Assembly: GCF_023740735.1 (NCBI RefSeq)
Contig: NZ_JAMRXH010000010.1
Coordinates: forward strand, 1 to 64,000
Direction: 5' to 3'
DNA: 64,000 bases
DNA from: Nocardia sp. CDC159
GTDB lineage: Bacteria > Actinomycetota > Actinomycetes > Mycobacteriales > Mycobacteriaceae
Both the position numbers and the translations under genes were made by a program. Numbering within the stretch: position 1 is the first letter of the stretch; each line of letters opens with the position of its first letter. The notes below the pieces were generated by a model. That model searched no databases. It was not told where the DNA came from and was given only the letters and a program-made list of their open reading frames with translations. Positions 43,087 to 52,343 of the stretch are shown here, piece after piece.

Positions 43087-46000
43087 TGCCACGCCGCGAG
43101 GATCTGAAGCACATCCTGGTGATCGGCTCGGGCCCGATCGTGATCGGCCAGGCCTGCGAGTTCGACTACTCCGGCACCCAGGCGTGCCGGGTGCTGCGGT
43201 CGGAGGGCCTGCGGGTGTCGCTGGTCAACTCCAACCCGGCCACGATCATGACCGATCCGGAATTCGCGGACTCGACCTACGTCGAGCCGATCACCCCCGA
43301 GTTCGTCGAGAAGGTCATCGCCAAGGAGCGTCCCGACGCGATTCTGGCGACGCTGGGCGGCCAGACCGCGCTCAACACCGCCGTCGCGCTGCACGAGCGC
43401 GGGGTGCTGGAGAAGTACGACGTCGAGCTGATCGGCGCGGACTTCGACGCCATCCAGCGCGGTGAGGACCGGCAGAAGTTCAAGGACATCGTCGCCAAGG
43501 TCGGCGGCGAGAGCGCGCGCTCCAGGGTCTGCTACACCATGGAGGAGGTGCGCGAAACCGTTGCGGAGCTGGGCTTCCCGGTGGTCGTGCGGCCCTCGTT
43601 CACCATGGGCGGGCTGGGTTCGGGCATGGCCTACAACGACGCCGACCTCGATCGCATCGCCGGCGGCGGCCTGGCGGCCTCGCCGACCGCGAACGTGCTG
43701 ATCGAGGAGTCGATCCTCGGCTGGAAGGAATACGAGCTCGAGCTGATGCGCGACGGCCGCGACAACGTCGTGGTGGTCTGCTCGATCGAGAACGTGGACC
43801 CGATGGGCGTGCACACCGGCGATTCGGTGACCGTCGCGCCCGCGATGACGCTCACCGACCGCGAGTACCAGAAGATGCGCGATCTGGGCATCGCCATCCT
43901 GCGCGAGGTCGGCGTGGACACCGGCGGCTGCAACATCCAGTTCGCGGTCAACCCGCGCGACGGCCGCCTGATCGTCATCGAGATGAACCCGCGCGTGTCG
44001 CGCTCGTCGGCGCTGGCCTCCAAGGCGACCGGCTTCCCGATCGCCAAGATCGCCGCGAAGCTGGCCATCGGCTACACCCTCGACGAGATCGTCAACGACA
44101 TCACCAAGGAGACTCCCGCCTGTTTCGAGCCGACGCTCGACTACGTGGTGGTGAAGGCGCCGCGGTTCGCGTTCGAGAAGTTCGTGGGCGCGGACCCGAC
44201 CCTGACCACCACGATGAAGTCGGTCGGCGAGGCGATGAGCCTGGGCCGCAACTTCTCCGAGGCGCTGGGCAAGGTGCTGCGCTCGCTCGAGACCAAGGCC
44301 GCGGGCTTCTGGACCCAGCCCGACGGCAAGTGGACCGACGTCGCCGCGATCCTCGACGATCTGCGCGTGCCCACCGAGGGGCGTCTGTACCAGGTGGAAC
44401 GGGCCCTGCGGCTGGGCGCGAGCATCGAGGACGTCGCCGCCGCCTCGGGCATCGACCCGTGGTTCGTCGCCGAGATCGCGGGCCTGGTCGATCTGCGCGT
44501 GGAGATCCTCGCCGCGCCCGTGCTGGACGAGCCGCTGCTGCGCCGGGCCAAGCACAACGGCCTGTCCGATCGCCAGATCGCCGCGCTGCGACCGGAATTG
44601 GCGGGCGAGAACGGCGTGCGCGAGCTGCGCCACCGGCTCGGCATCCGGCCGGTGTACAAGACCGTGGACACCTGTGCCGCGGAGTTCGAGGCCAAGACGC
44701 CGTATCACTACTCGAGCTACGAGCTGGATCCGGCCGCCGAATCCGAGGTCGCCCCGCAGCGCGAGCGCGAGAAGGTGATCATCCTCGGCTCCGGCCCGAA
44801 CCGCATCGGTCAGGGCATCGAGTTCGACTACTCCTGCGTGCACGCCGCGCACACGCTGCGCGAGGCCGGGTACGAGACGGTGATGGTCAACTGCAACCCG
44901 GAGACCGTGTCGACCGACTACGACACCGCCGATCGCCTCTACTTCGAGCCGCTGACCTTCGAGGATGTGCTCGAGGTGTACCACGCCGAGCGCGAATCCG
45001 GCACGGTCGCGGGCGTGATCGTGCAGCTGGGCGGGCAGACCCCGCTGGGTCTGGCGCAGCGGCTCACCGACGCCGGGGTGCCGGTGGTCGGCACCTCCGC
45101 CGCGGCGATCGACCTGGCCGAGGACCGCGGGGAATTCGGGCACGTGCTGGTGGACGCCGGGTTGCCCGCGCCCAAGTACGGCACCGCGACCACGGTCGAG
45201 CAGGCCAAGAAGATCGCGTCCTCGATCGGCTATCCGGTGCTGGTACGGCCGTCCTACGTGCTGGGCGGGCGCGGGATGGAGATCGTCTACGACGAGACCT
45301 CGCTCGAGGGCTACATCTCCCGGGCCACCGAGCTGAATCCGGAGCATCCGGTGCTGGTCGACCGGTTCCTGGAGGACGCCATCGAGATCGACGTCGACGC
45401 GCTGTGCGACGGCGAGGAGGTCTACCTGGGCGGAGTGATGGAGCACATCGAGGAGGCCGGTATCCACTCCGGTGACTCGGCGTGCGCGCTGCCCCCGATC
45501 ACCCTGGGCCGCAGCGATATCGAGGCCGTGCGGCGCTCGACCACCGCGCTGGCCAAGGGCATCGGCGTGCGTGGCCTGCTCAACGTGCAGTACGCGCTCA
45601 AGGACGATGTGCTCTACGTGCTGGAGGCCAATCCCCGGGCCAGTCGCACCGTTCCGTTCGTGTCCAAGGCCACCGCGGTGCCGCTGGCCAAGGCGGCGGC
45701 CCGGATCATGCTGGGCGCCAGCATCGCCGAGCTGCGCAAGGAGGGGATGCTGCCCGCCGAGGGCGACGGCGGCCACGCGCCCATGGACGCGCCGGTAGCG
45801 GTCAAGGAGGCCGTGCTGCCGTTCCACCGGTTCCGCCGCCCGGACGGCTCGGGAATCGACTCGCTGCTGTCGCCGGAGATGAAGTCGACCGGCGAGGTGA
45901 TGGGCATCGACGCCGACTTCGGCACGGCTTTCGCAAAGAGTCAGACCGCGGCCTACGGCTCCCTGCCGACAGGGGGTACGGTGTTTGTGTCGATTGCCAA

Positions 46001-46394
46001 CCGCGACAAGCGAGCGATGGTGTTCCCGGTCAAGCGGCTGCACGACCTGGGCTTCCGGATTCTGGCTACCGAAGGAACGGCGGAGATGTTGCGGCGCAAC
46101 GGAATTCCGTGTGAACGGGTGCGTAAGCACTCGGAGCCCACGCCTACCGACGCGCCGACGATCGTCGATCGGATCAAGGACGGCGAGATCGACATCGTGT
46201 TCAATACCCCTTACGGCAATTCCGGGCCCCGGGTCGACGGCTACGAGATCCGGACCGCCGCGGTGGGAGCGAACATTCCGTGCATCACCACGGTGCAGGG
46301 CGCGGCCGCGGCCGTGCAGGGCATCGAGGCAACCATCAATGGCGGTATCGGGGTGCGCTCACTGCAAGAGCTGCACGCCGTGCTGCGCGGCTGA
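43086..46394 (+). CDS. carB: Carbamoyl-phosphate synthase large subunit
   Basis: A 1102-aa enzyme that makes carbamoyl phosphate from bicarbonate, ammonia and two ATP for pyrimidine and arginine synthesis. Two homologous ATP-grasp halves are visible, beginning with ILVIGSGPIVIGQACEFDYSGTQ and IILGSGPNRIGQGIEFDYSCVHAA; both have the GG(L/R)GxG-type loops (TMGGLGSGMAYN and VLGGRGMEIVYD) and ENxDPMGVHTGDS/EEAGIHSGDSAC. The last 140 residues form the MGS-like allosteric domain, with VFVSIANRDKRAMVFPVKRLHDLGFRILATEGTAEMLRRNGI. The ATG at 43086 overlaps carA. Confidence 0.98.
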   Translation: MPRREDLKHILVIGSGPIVIGQACEFDYSGTQACRVLRSEGLRVSLVNSNPATIMTDPEFADSTYVEPITPEFVEKVIAKERPDAILATLGGQTALNTAVALHERGVLEKYDVELIGADFDAIQRGEDRQKFKDIVAKVGGESARSRVCYTMEEVRETVAELGFPVVVRPSFTMGGLGSGMAYNDADLDRIAGGGLAASPTANVLIEESILGWKEYELELMRDGRDNVVVVCSIENVDPMGVHTGDSVTVAPAMTLTDREYQKMRDLGIAILREVGVDTGGCNIQFAVNPRDGRLIVIEMNPRVSRSSALASKATGFPIAKIAAKLAIGYTLDEIVNDITKETPACFEPTLDYVVVKAPRFAFEKFVGADPTLTTTMKSVGEAMSLGRNFSEALGKVLRSLETKAAGFWTQPDGKWTDVAAILDDLRVPTEGRLYQVERALRLGASIEDVAAASGIDPWFVAEIAGLVDLRVEILAAPVLDEPLLRRAKHNGLSDRQIAALRPELAGENGVRELRHRLGIRPVYKTVDTCAAEFEAKTPYHYSSYELDPAAESEVAPQREREKVIILGSGPNRIGQGIEFDYSCVHAAHTLREAGYETVMVNCNPETVSTDYDTADRLYFEPLTFEDVLEVYHAERESGTVAGVIVQLGGQTPLGLAQRLTDAGVPVVGTSAAAIDLAEDRGEFGHVLVDAGLPAPKYGTATTVEQAKKIASSIGYPVLVRPSYVLGGRGMEIVYDETSLEGYISRATELNPEHPVLVDRFLEDAIEIDVDALCDGEEVYLGGVMEHIEEAGIHSGDSACALPPITLGRSDIEAVRRSTTALAKGIGVRGLLNVQYALKDDVLYVLEANPRASRTVPFVSKATAVPLAKAAARIMLGASIAELRKEGMLPAEGDGGHAPMDAPVAVKEAVLPFHRFRRPDGSGIDSLLSPEMKSTGEVMGIDADFGTAFAKSQTAAYGSLPTGGTVFVSIANRDKRAMVFPVKRLHDLGFRILATEGTAEMLRRNGIPCERVRKHSEPTPTDAPTIVDRIKDGEIDIVFNTPYGNSGPRVDGYEIRTAAVGANIPCITTVQGAAAAVQGIEATINGGIGVRSLQELHAVLRG

Positions 46395-46419
46395 ACTGAT
46401 ACAGGAGAGGACTACTACG

Positions 46420-46674
46420 GTGGGAGCCATCGGGTTTGGGGCAGGTGCCCGGCCGGTGGGCGCCGGACGGGTCAAGCCCCGTCGGCGTCGGACTGTCGAA
46501 ACCGGTGAGGCGGTCTTGCCGGGCGGCGGAGACATCCGGGGCATGCGGAAGGTCGGCGGATATTCGACCGTCGGTTTTCGGGCGACCCCGCCCATGGGCC
46601 GCAAACCGTGGATCGAGGAGGTCGACGCCGAGCCGGAACTGGCGGTGGCCGGTGCCGACGCGGAGAGCCGGTGA
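46420..46674 (+). CDS. Small protein between carB and pyrF, unknown
   Basis: An 84-codon frame with a GTG at 46420, AGGAGAGG about 10 nt upstream and a stop overlapping the pyrF GTG (GTGA). The protein begins VGAIGFGAGARPVGAGRVKPRRRRTVETGEAVLPGGG and continues GYSTVGFRATPPMGRKPWIEEVDAEPELAVAGADAES. It is basic, then acidic, with no helix-forming membrane segment. The spacing and the coupled stop argue that it is translated in the pyr operon, but no family is recognised. Confidence 0.55.
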   Translation: MGAIGFGAGARPVGAGRVKPRRRRTVETGEAVLPGGGDIRGMRKVGGYSTVGFRATPPMGRKPWIEEVDAEPELAVAGADAESR

Positions 46675-47495
46675 CCTCGTTCGGTGAGCGGTTGCGCGAT
46701 GCCACCGCACGGCACGGTGCGCTGTGCGTGGGCATCGATCCGCATCCGCCGCTGCTGCGTGCCTGGGGTCTGACCGAGGACGTCGAGGGGCTCAAACGCT
46801 TCGCCGACGCCTGCGTCGAGGCCTTCGAGGGGCAGGTGGCGATCGTGAAGCCGCAGGTGGCGTTCTTCGAGGCGTACGGCTCGGGCGGGCTCATGGTGCT
46901 CGAGGACACCATCGCCGCGCTGCGGTCGGCCGGAACGCTGGTGCTGGCCGACGCCAAGCGCGGCGATATCGGCTCGACCATGGCCGCCTATGCGGCGGCC
47001 TGGCTCGGCGATGGGTCGCTGGGCAGCGACGCGGTCACCGTATCGCCCTATCTCGGCTTCGGATCGCTCACGCCCGCAATCGAATTGGCGATGGTCAACG
47101 AGCGTGGCGTGATCGTGCTGGCGGCCACCTCCAATCCGGAGGCCGCCCCGCTGCAGCGCACGGTGACCGCCGACGGCCGCAGCATCGCCCAGACCATGGT
47201 CGACGACGCGGCCGCCTGCAATGCCGGGGCCGCGTTCGGTTCGGTCGGCGTGGTGATCGGCGCGACCCTCACCGAGGCCCCGGATCTGAGCAAGCTCAAC
47301 GGGCCGATCCTCATGCCCGGGGTCGGGGCGCAGGGCGGGGGAGCGGAGTCGATCCGGGCGATCGTGCCGCCGGAGAGCTACGCGGCGGTGCTGCCCGCAG
47401 TGTCTCGCGAGGTGCTCGCGGCCGGGCCGTCGGTCGCGGCGCTGCGGACGCGGACGCATCAACTCGCCGAGGAGTTCGCCTTTCTGCAGGCATGA
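46671..47495 (+). CDS. pyrF: Orotidine 5'-phosphate decarboxylase (type 2)
   Basis: A 274-aa enzyme that decarboxylates OMP to UMP. It is of the longer, actinobacterial type 2 group: LCVGIDPHPPLL opens the barrel, FEGQVAIVKPQVAFFEAYG carries the first Lys, and LADAKRGDIGSTMAAYA is the catalytic D-x-K-x-x-D motif. GVIVLAATSNPEA and LMPGVGAQGGGAES (phosphate loop) follow. GTG at 46671 overlaps the small upstream gene's stop. It is the last gene of the pyr operon and is followed by a strong hairpin. Confidence 0.96.
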   Translation: MTSFGERLRDATARHGALCVGIDPHPPLLRAWGLTEDVEGLKRFADACVEAFEGQVAIVKPQVAFFEAYGSGGLMVLEDTIAALRSAGTLVLADAKRGDIGSTMAAYAAAWLGDGSLGSDAVTVSPYLGFGSLTPAIELAMVNERGVIVLAATSNPEAAPLQRTVTADGRSIAQTMVDDAAACNAGAAFGSVGVVIGATLTEAPDLSKLNGPILMPGVGAQGGGAESIRAIVPPESYAAVLPAVSREVLAAGPSVAALRTRTHQLAEEFAFLQA

Positions 47496-47535
47496 GCGGG
47501 TGGACGCCGGGTCCCGATGCCGGGCGCGCGATACC

Positions 47536-47571
47536 GGACCGGTCTCGAAAGAGACCGGTCCGTTCTGTTTG
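47536..47571 (+). terminator. Terminator of the pyr operon
   Basis: GGACCGGTCTC (47536-47546) pairs perfectly with GAGACCGGTCC (47551-47561) over 11 bp around a GAAA tetraloop (a stable GNRA loop), followed by GTTCTGTTTGT. It lies 41 nt past the pyrF stop. The stem plus a T-rich tail make it one of the clearer intrinsic terminators in the window. Confidence 0.85.
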
Positions 47572-48076
47572 TATGGCCCGCCAGCGTGTTCGAACCTCCG
47601 ATCGAACGGGAGAACTACAGCGGTGTGTTTTCCCGCGTCAGCGGGGCTGTGAGGCGGTATTTCGACCCCCGCCCGCGTGGCTGCCATCGATTCGGTCATC
47701 CGACCCGGAGCGGCGTGGGACGTGATGAGCGACACGCAGGGGCAAAAATTCACGACACGCCGACGAATCCAAGAAAATTCCTGGTCGCGCGATAACAGCC
47801 CGATTACGACAGCCACGGGTACCCCGGCTGTACTGCGACAACGCCGGTCGGAGGGGGAAAAATCCCAGGTCACGCCGTGAATCGCGAGATCGGGCGTAGG
47901 ATCTGCGCTATCGGTCCGATCGGGCGCGACGCGGCGTCCGCACGCGCGATACCGTGCCCGAATCCCGCGCTGACCTGGGGGGTGGGTTCGCAATCGGCGC
48001 GAGGCGTGGGTACGGTCGCACAGACCGCCGGGTTACCGGCGGGAGATGAAGCAATGAACGATGAGACGGAGGAACC
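47572..48076 (+). other. Gene-free leader region before mIHF
   Basis: About 500 bp without a confident gene. It has lower GC than its surroundings (for example AAAAATTCACGACACGCC and AAGAAAATTCCTGGTCGCG). A 72-codon frame from 47877 ends over the mIHF Shine-Dalgarno but its composition does not look coding. Mycobacterial mihF also has a long 5' region, so this probably holds its promoter and untranslated leader. No terminator or known riboswitch is recognised. Confidence 0.5.
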
Positions 48077-48394
48077 GTGGCCCTTCCCCAGCTGACTGAC
48101 GAGCAGCGCGCCGCTGCTTTGGAGAAGGCGGCTGCCGCGCGCAAGGCTCGGGCGGAGCTCAAGGAGCGCTTGAAGCGTGGCGGCACCGACCTGAAGACGG
48201 TCCTGAAGGACGCCGAGACCGACGAGGTGCTGGGCAAGATGAAGGTGTCGGCGCTGCTGGAGGCCCTGCCCAAGGTCGGCAAGGTCAAGGCCGCCGAGAT
48301 CATGAGCGAACTCGAGATCGCGCCTACCCGTCGCCTGCGGGGTCTGGGCGATCGGCAGCGCAAGGCGCTGCTGCAGAAGTTCGACCAGGCCTGA
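48077..48394 (+). CDS. mihF: Actinobacterial integration host factor (mIHF)
   Basis: A 105-aa basic, helical nucleoid-associated protein, the actinobacterial mIHF (Rv1388 type). The GTG start at 48077 has GAGGAACC upstream. MALPQLTDEQRAAALEKAAAARKARAELKERLKRG forms the N-terminal helix; the helix-two-turn-helix DNA-binding segment is VSALLEALPKVGKVKAAEIMSELEIAPTRRLRGLGDRQRKALL. It is essential in mycobacteria and is followed by gmk 8 bp later, the usual order. Confidence 0.95.
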   Translation: MALPQLTDEQRAAALEKAAAARKARAELKERLKRGGTDLKTVLKDAETDEVLGKMKVSALLEALPKVGKVKAAEIMSELEIAPTRRLRGLGDRQRKALLQKFDQA

Positions 48395-48402
48395 TCACGA
48401 GG

Positions 48403-48984
48403 GTGGTCGAGCACACGCAGAAGGGTCGGCTGGTAGTACTGGTCGGCCCCTCGGCCGTCGGCAAGTCCACGATCGTCCGGTGTGTCCGAGAACGACTGCC
48501 GGACTTGGTCTTCAGTGTGTCGGCCACCACCCGGGCCCCGCGGCCCGGGGAGGTCGACGGCCGTGACTACCGCTTCGTGACCCGGGCCGAGTTCGACGCC
48601 ATGATCGAAAAGGGGGAGTTGCTCGAGTGGGCCGAGATTCACGGCGGCCTGCAGCGGTCGGGCACCCCGGCCGCCCCCGTGCGCGAGGCGCTGGCCGCCG
48701 GGAAGAACGTGCTGGTGGAGGTCGACCTGGAGGGGGCGCGCCAGATCCACAAGGTGATGCCGGAGGCGCACCTGGTCTTCCTCGCGCCGCCCAGCTGGGA
48801 GGAACTTGTCGCCCGTCTGACCGGGCGCGGCACCGAGTCGCCGGAGGTCATCGAGCGGCGGCTGCAGACCGCGCGGATGGAGCTGGCGGCCTGTGACGAG
48901 TTCGACACCGTGATCGTGAACGACGAGCTGACCAGCGCCTGTGGGCAGTTGGTATCGTTGTTCGTTAGCACAAATTCGATGTAG
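48403..48984 (+). CDS. gmk: Guanylate kinase
   Basis: A 193-aa enzyme phosphorylating GMP to GDP. P-loop VVLVGPSAVGKSTIVRCV, the GMP-binding SVSATTRAPRPGEVDGRDYRFV, and VEVDLEGARQIHKVMPEAHLVFLAPPSWEELVARL are as in the family. ERRLQTARMEL is the C-terminal lid region. The GTG at 48403 follows the mIHF stop by 8 bp. It is in the mIHF-gmk-rpoZ-coaBC unit. Confidence 0.97.
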   Translation: MVEHTQKGRLVVLVGPSAVGKSTIVRCVRERLPDLVFSVSATTRAPRPGEVDGRDYRFVTRAEFDAMIEKGELLEWAEIHGGLQRSGTPAAPVREALAAGKNVLVEVDLEGARQIHKVMPEAHLVFLAPPSWEELVARLTGRGTESPEVIERRLQTARMELAACDEFDTVIVNDELTSACGQLVSLFVSTNSM

Positions 48985-49077
48985 ACGGAATCCCTCGTTC
49001 CGTCAGTGGAACATCGGGTAGCCCGTCGGCCCCGGCGCAGCCGGGACTCATCCACACGACCCGCAGGAGCCTCACCA

Positions 49078-49353
49078 GTGAGCGACACCAAGACCGTGCC
49101 CGCGTACGACACCCCGGTCGGCCTGACCAACCCTCCGATCGACGAGCTGCTCGAGCGCACGTCGTCGAAGTACGCGCTGGTCATCTACGCGGCCAAGCGG
49201 GCGCGCCAGATCAACGACTACTACAACCAGCTCGGCGACGGCATCCTCGAGTACGTGGGTCCGCTGGTCGAGCCGGGCCTGCAGGAGAAGCCGTTGTCGG
49301 TGGCGCTGCGCGAGATCCACGCCGACCTGCTCGAGCACTCCGAAGGCGAGTAA
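49078..49353 (+). CDS. rpoZ: RNA polymerase omega subunit
   Basis: A 91-aa protein that helps fold beta-prime and assemble RNA polymerase. The family pattern is LTNPPIDELLERTSSKYALVIYAAKRARQINDYYNQLGDGILEYVGPLVE, near the start, with EKPLSVALREIHADLL at the end. The GTG at 49078 has CAGGAGCC upstream. It lies 93 bp after gmk, so a separate promoter is possible, and 51 bp before coaBC. Confidence 0.95.
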   Translation: MSDTKTVPAYDTPVGLTNPPIDELLERTSSKYALVIYAAKRARQINDYYNQLGDGILEYVGPLVEPGLQEKPLSVALREIHADLLEHSEGE

Positions 49354-49404
49354 CGGCGACACCGCCGCCCACCACAGCACCCGGACCCGAAGAGGCGTAG
49401 TCAG

Positions 49405-50622
49405 ATGCGGATCGTTGTCGGCGTGGGCGGCGGAATCGCCGCCTACAAGGCCTGCTCTCTCATTCGCAAATTCACCGAGACCGGGCACCACGTCCGCGTG
49501 ATCCCGACCGAGTCGGCGCTGCAGTTCGTCGGCAAGGCGACCTTCGAGGCGCTGTCCGGAAATCGGGTCGATACCGGCGTTTTCGCCGATGTCCCCGAGG
49601 TTCCGCACGTGCGGATCGGCCAGGAGGCCGACCTCGTCGTGATCGCCCCGGCGACCGCCGATCTGATGGCGCGCGCCGCGATGGGCCGCGCCGACGATCT
49701 GCTCACCGCCACGCTGCTGACCGCGCGATGTCCCGTGCTGTTCGCCCCGGCCATGCACACCGAGATGTGGGAGCATCCGGCCACGGTCGCGAACGTGCGG
49801 ACGCTGCGCGCCCACGGGTCGATCGTGATGGAACCCGCCGCCGGCCGGCTCACCGGCGCCGATACCGGTCCCGGGCGCCTACCGGAGCCCGAGGAGATCT
49901 TCGCCCTGGCCTCGTTGCTGCTCGAGCGCGCCGACGCGATCCCGCGCGATCTGGAGGGCCGCCGCATCGTGGTGTCGGCGGGCGGTACGCGCGAGCCGCT
50001 GGATCCGGTGCGGTTCCTGGGCAATCGCAGTTCGGGGAAGCAGGGCTATGCCATGGCGCGCGTGGCCGCCCAGCGCGGCGCGCATGTGATCTTGGTCGCG
50101 GGCAATACCATCGGACTCGAACCCCCGGCGGGGGTCGAGGTGGTGCACGTCACCACCGCCGAGCAGATGGGTATCGCCGTGGACAAGCACGCCACCGGCG
50201 CCGACGCGGTCATCATGGCCGCCGCGGTCGCCGACTTCCGACCCGCCAACGTCGCCGCCGCGAAAATCAAAAAGGGTGCGGGAGAACCGGATTCGATCGA
50301 GCTCACCAAGAACCGCGACATCCTCGCCGGGCTGGTGGCCGCGCGACGCGACGGGCGACTGCCCGGGCTCGCGATCGTCGGATTCGCCGCCGAGACCGGC
50401 GACGAGCACGGCGATGTGCTCACTCACGCCCGTGCGAAACTGAAGCGGAAGGGCTGTGACCTGCTGGTTGTCAACGCGGTCGGCGAGGGCAAGGCCTTCG
50501 AGGTGGACAACAACGACGGCTGGTTATTGGGTGCCGACGGCACCGAACAGGCCCTCGATCACGGGTCGAAGGCATTGTTGGCCAGCCGCGTGCTGGATGC
50601 GCTGGGCCCCCTGCTGCGCTGA
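49405..50622 (+). CDS. coaBC: Phosphopantothenoylcysteine decarboxylase/synthetase
   Basis: A 405-aa bifunctional enzyme of CoA synthesis. The N-terminal flavoprotein CoaC half carries VVGVGGGIAAYKACSLIRKF, EVPHVRIGQEADLVVIAPATADLMAR (conserved H) and PAMHTEMW (PxMN-type motif with H in place of N). The CoaB half begins RRIVVSAGGTREPLDPVRFLGNRSSGKQGYAMA, the CTP-dependent ligase signature, and ends AVGEGKAFEVDNND. The ATG at 49405 has GAAGAGG upstream. It follows rpoZ. Confidence 0.96.
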   Translation: MRIVVGVGGGIAAYKACSLIRKFTETGHHVRVIPTESALQFVGKATFEALSGNRVDTGVFADVPEVPHVRIGQEADLVVIAPATADLMARAAMGRADDLLTATLLTARCPVLFAPAMHTEMWEHPATVANVRTLRAHGSIVMEPAAGRLTGADTGPGRLPEPEEIFALASLLLERADAIPRDLEGRRIVVSAGGTREPLDPVRFLGNRSSGKQGYAMARVAAQRGAHVILVAGNTIGLEPPAGVEVVHVTTAEQMGIAVDKHATGADAVIMAAAVADFRPANVAAAKIKKGAGEPDSIELTKNRDILAGLVAARRDGRLPGLAIVGFAAETGDEHGDVLTHARAKLKRKGCDLLVVNAVGEGKAFEVDNNDGWLLGADGTEQALDHGSKALLASRVLDALGPLLR

Positions 50623-50873
50623 CGCGCGGGGAGCTTCGGCCTATCCTGCAATTGGCACGCAGTGCACAATGGGCATTGCATGCATTAGCGCACCGGCCGC
50701 CGAAACGGAGCCCTGTGGAGGTGTTGTCGCTGGTGGGGGCGTCGCAGCAGCGGCGTCATCGCCCACCCCGTCGGTGGTTTGGAATAGTCTGAGTCGAAGG
50801 ATTGCGCGATGACGTCATGCCGTTACCGTCGCAGTCCTGAGACGAGAAACCCGTTGAGGGAGAGGGATTAACT

Positions 50874-52088
<1,215 letters not shown>

Positions 52089-52134
52089 GGTGGCCTGCGT
52101 GGATATGTCGACCTGCCCTGGGAGGCTGCATCCG

Positions 52135-52173
52135 ATGTGTGCGGACAAGCTCCGCGCGGCTGTGGGTCTGTAA
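52135..52173 (+). CDS. Minigene 1 in the metK-priA repeat (12 codons)
   Basis: ATG at 52135 encodes MCADKLRAAVGL then TAA. GGGAGG lies 9 nt before the ATG, where it comes from the metK-derived CTGGGAG plus an inserted G. The last ten residues equal the C-terminus of MetK, although its alanine, valine, glycine and leucine codons are partly changed (GCG GCT GTG GGT CTG). A longer frame could start at GTG 52090, right after the metK stop. Translation is not proven. Confidence 0.4.
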   Translation: MCADKLRAAVGL

Positions 52174-52219
52174 GGTGGCCTGCGTGGATATGTCGACCTG
52201 CCCTGGGAGGCTGCATCCG

Positions 52220-52258
52220 ATGTGTGCGGACAAGCTCCGCGCCGCCGTGGGTCTGTAA
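52220..52258 (+). CDS. Minigene 2 in the metK-priA repeat (12 codons)
   Basis: Second copy of the 12-codon frame: ATG 52220, peptide MCADKLRAAVGL, stop at 52256-52258, with the same GGGAGG 9 nt upstream. The end codons are GCC GCC GTG GGT CTG. Relative to copy 1 the protein is unchanged. Confidence 0.4.
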   Translation: MCADKLRAAVGL

Positions 52259-52304
52259 GGTGGCCGGCGTGGATATGTCGACCTGCCCTGGGAGGCTGCA
52301 TCCG

Positions 52305-52343
52305 ATGCGCGCGGACAAGCTCCGCGCCGCCGTCGGCCTCTAA
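52305..52343 (+). CDS. Minigene 3 abutting the priA start (12 codons)
   Basis: Third copy: ATG 52305, peptide MRADKLRAAVGL, TAA at 52341-52343, with GGGAGG 9 nt upstream. TGT has become CGC, so Cys is replaced by Arg, the residue at that place in MetK. Its stop codon touches the TTG start of priA and is in the same reading frame, so ribosomes ending here could restart on priA. Confidence 0.4.
   Translation: MRADKLRAAVGL

Noticed and set aside
43044..46130. Long reverse-strand open frame over carB
   Set aside because: High GC gives long shadow frames; the forward carB is complete and the reverse protein is His/Arg-rich with no domain.
47536..47571. Hairpin as a riboswitch or attenuator of mIHF
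   Set aside because: It lies directly after pyrF and has the form of an intrinsic terminator; the mIHF gene starts 500 bp later.
50623..50873. Possible SAM-IV-type riboswitch before metK
   Set aside because: No GGUCAUGAG core or matching helices could be found; only a short palindrome and a Shine-Dalgarno are visible.
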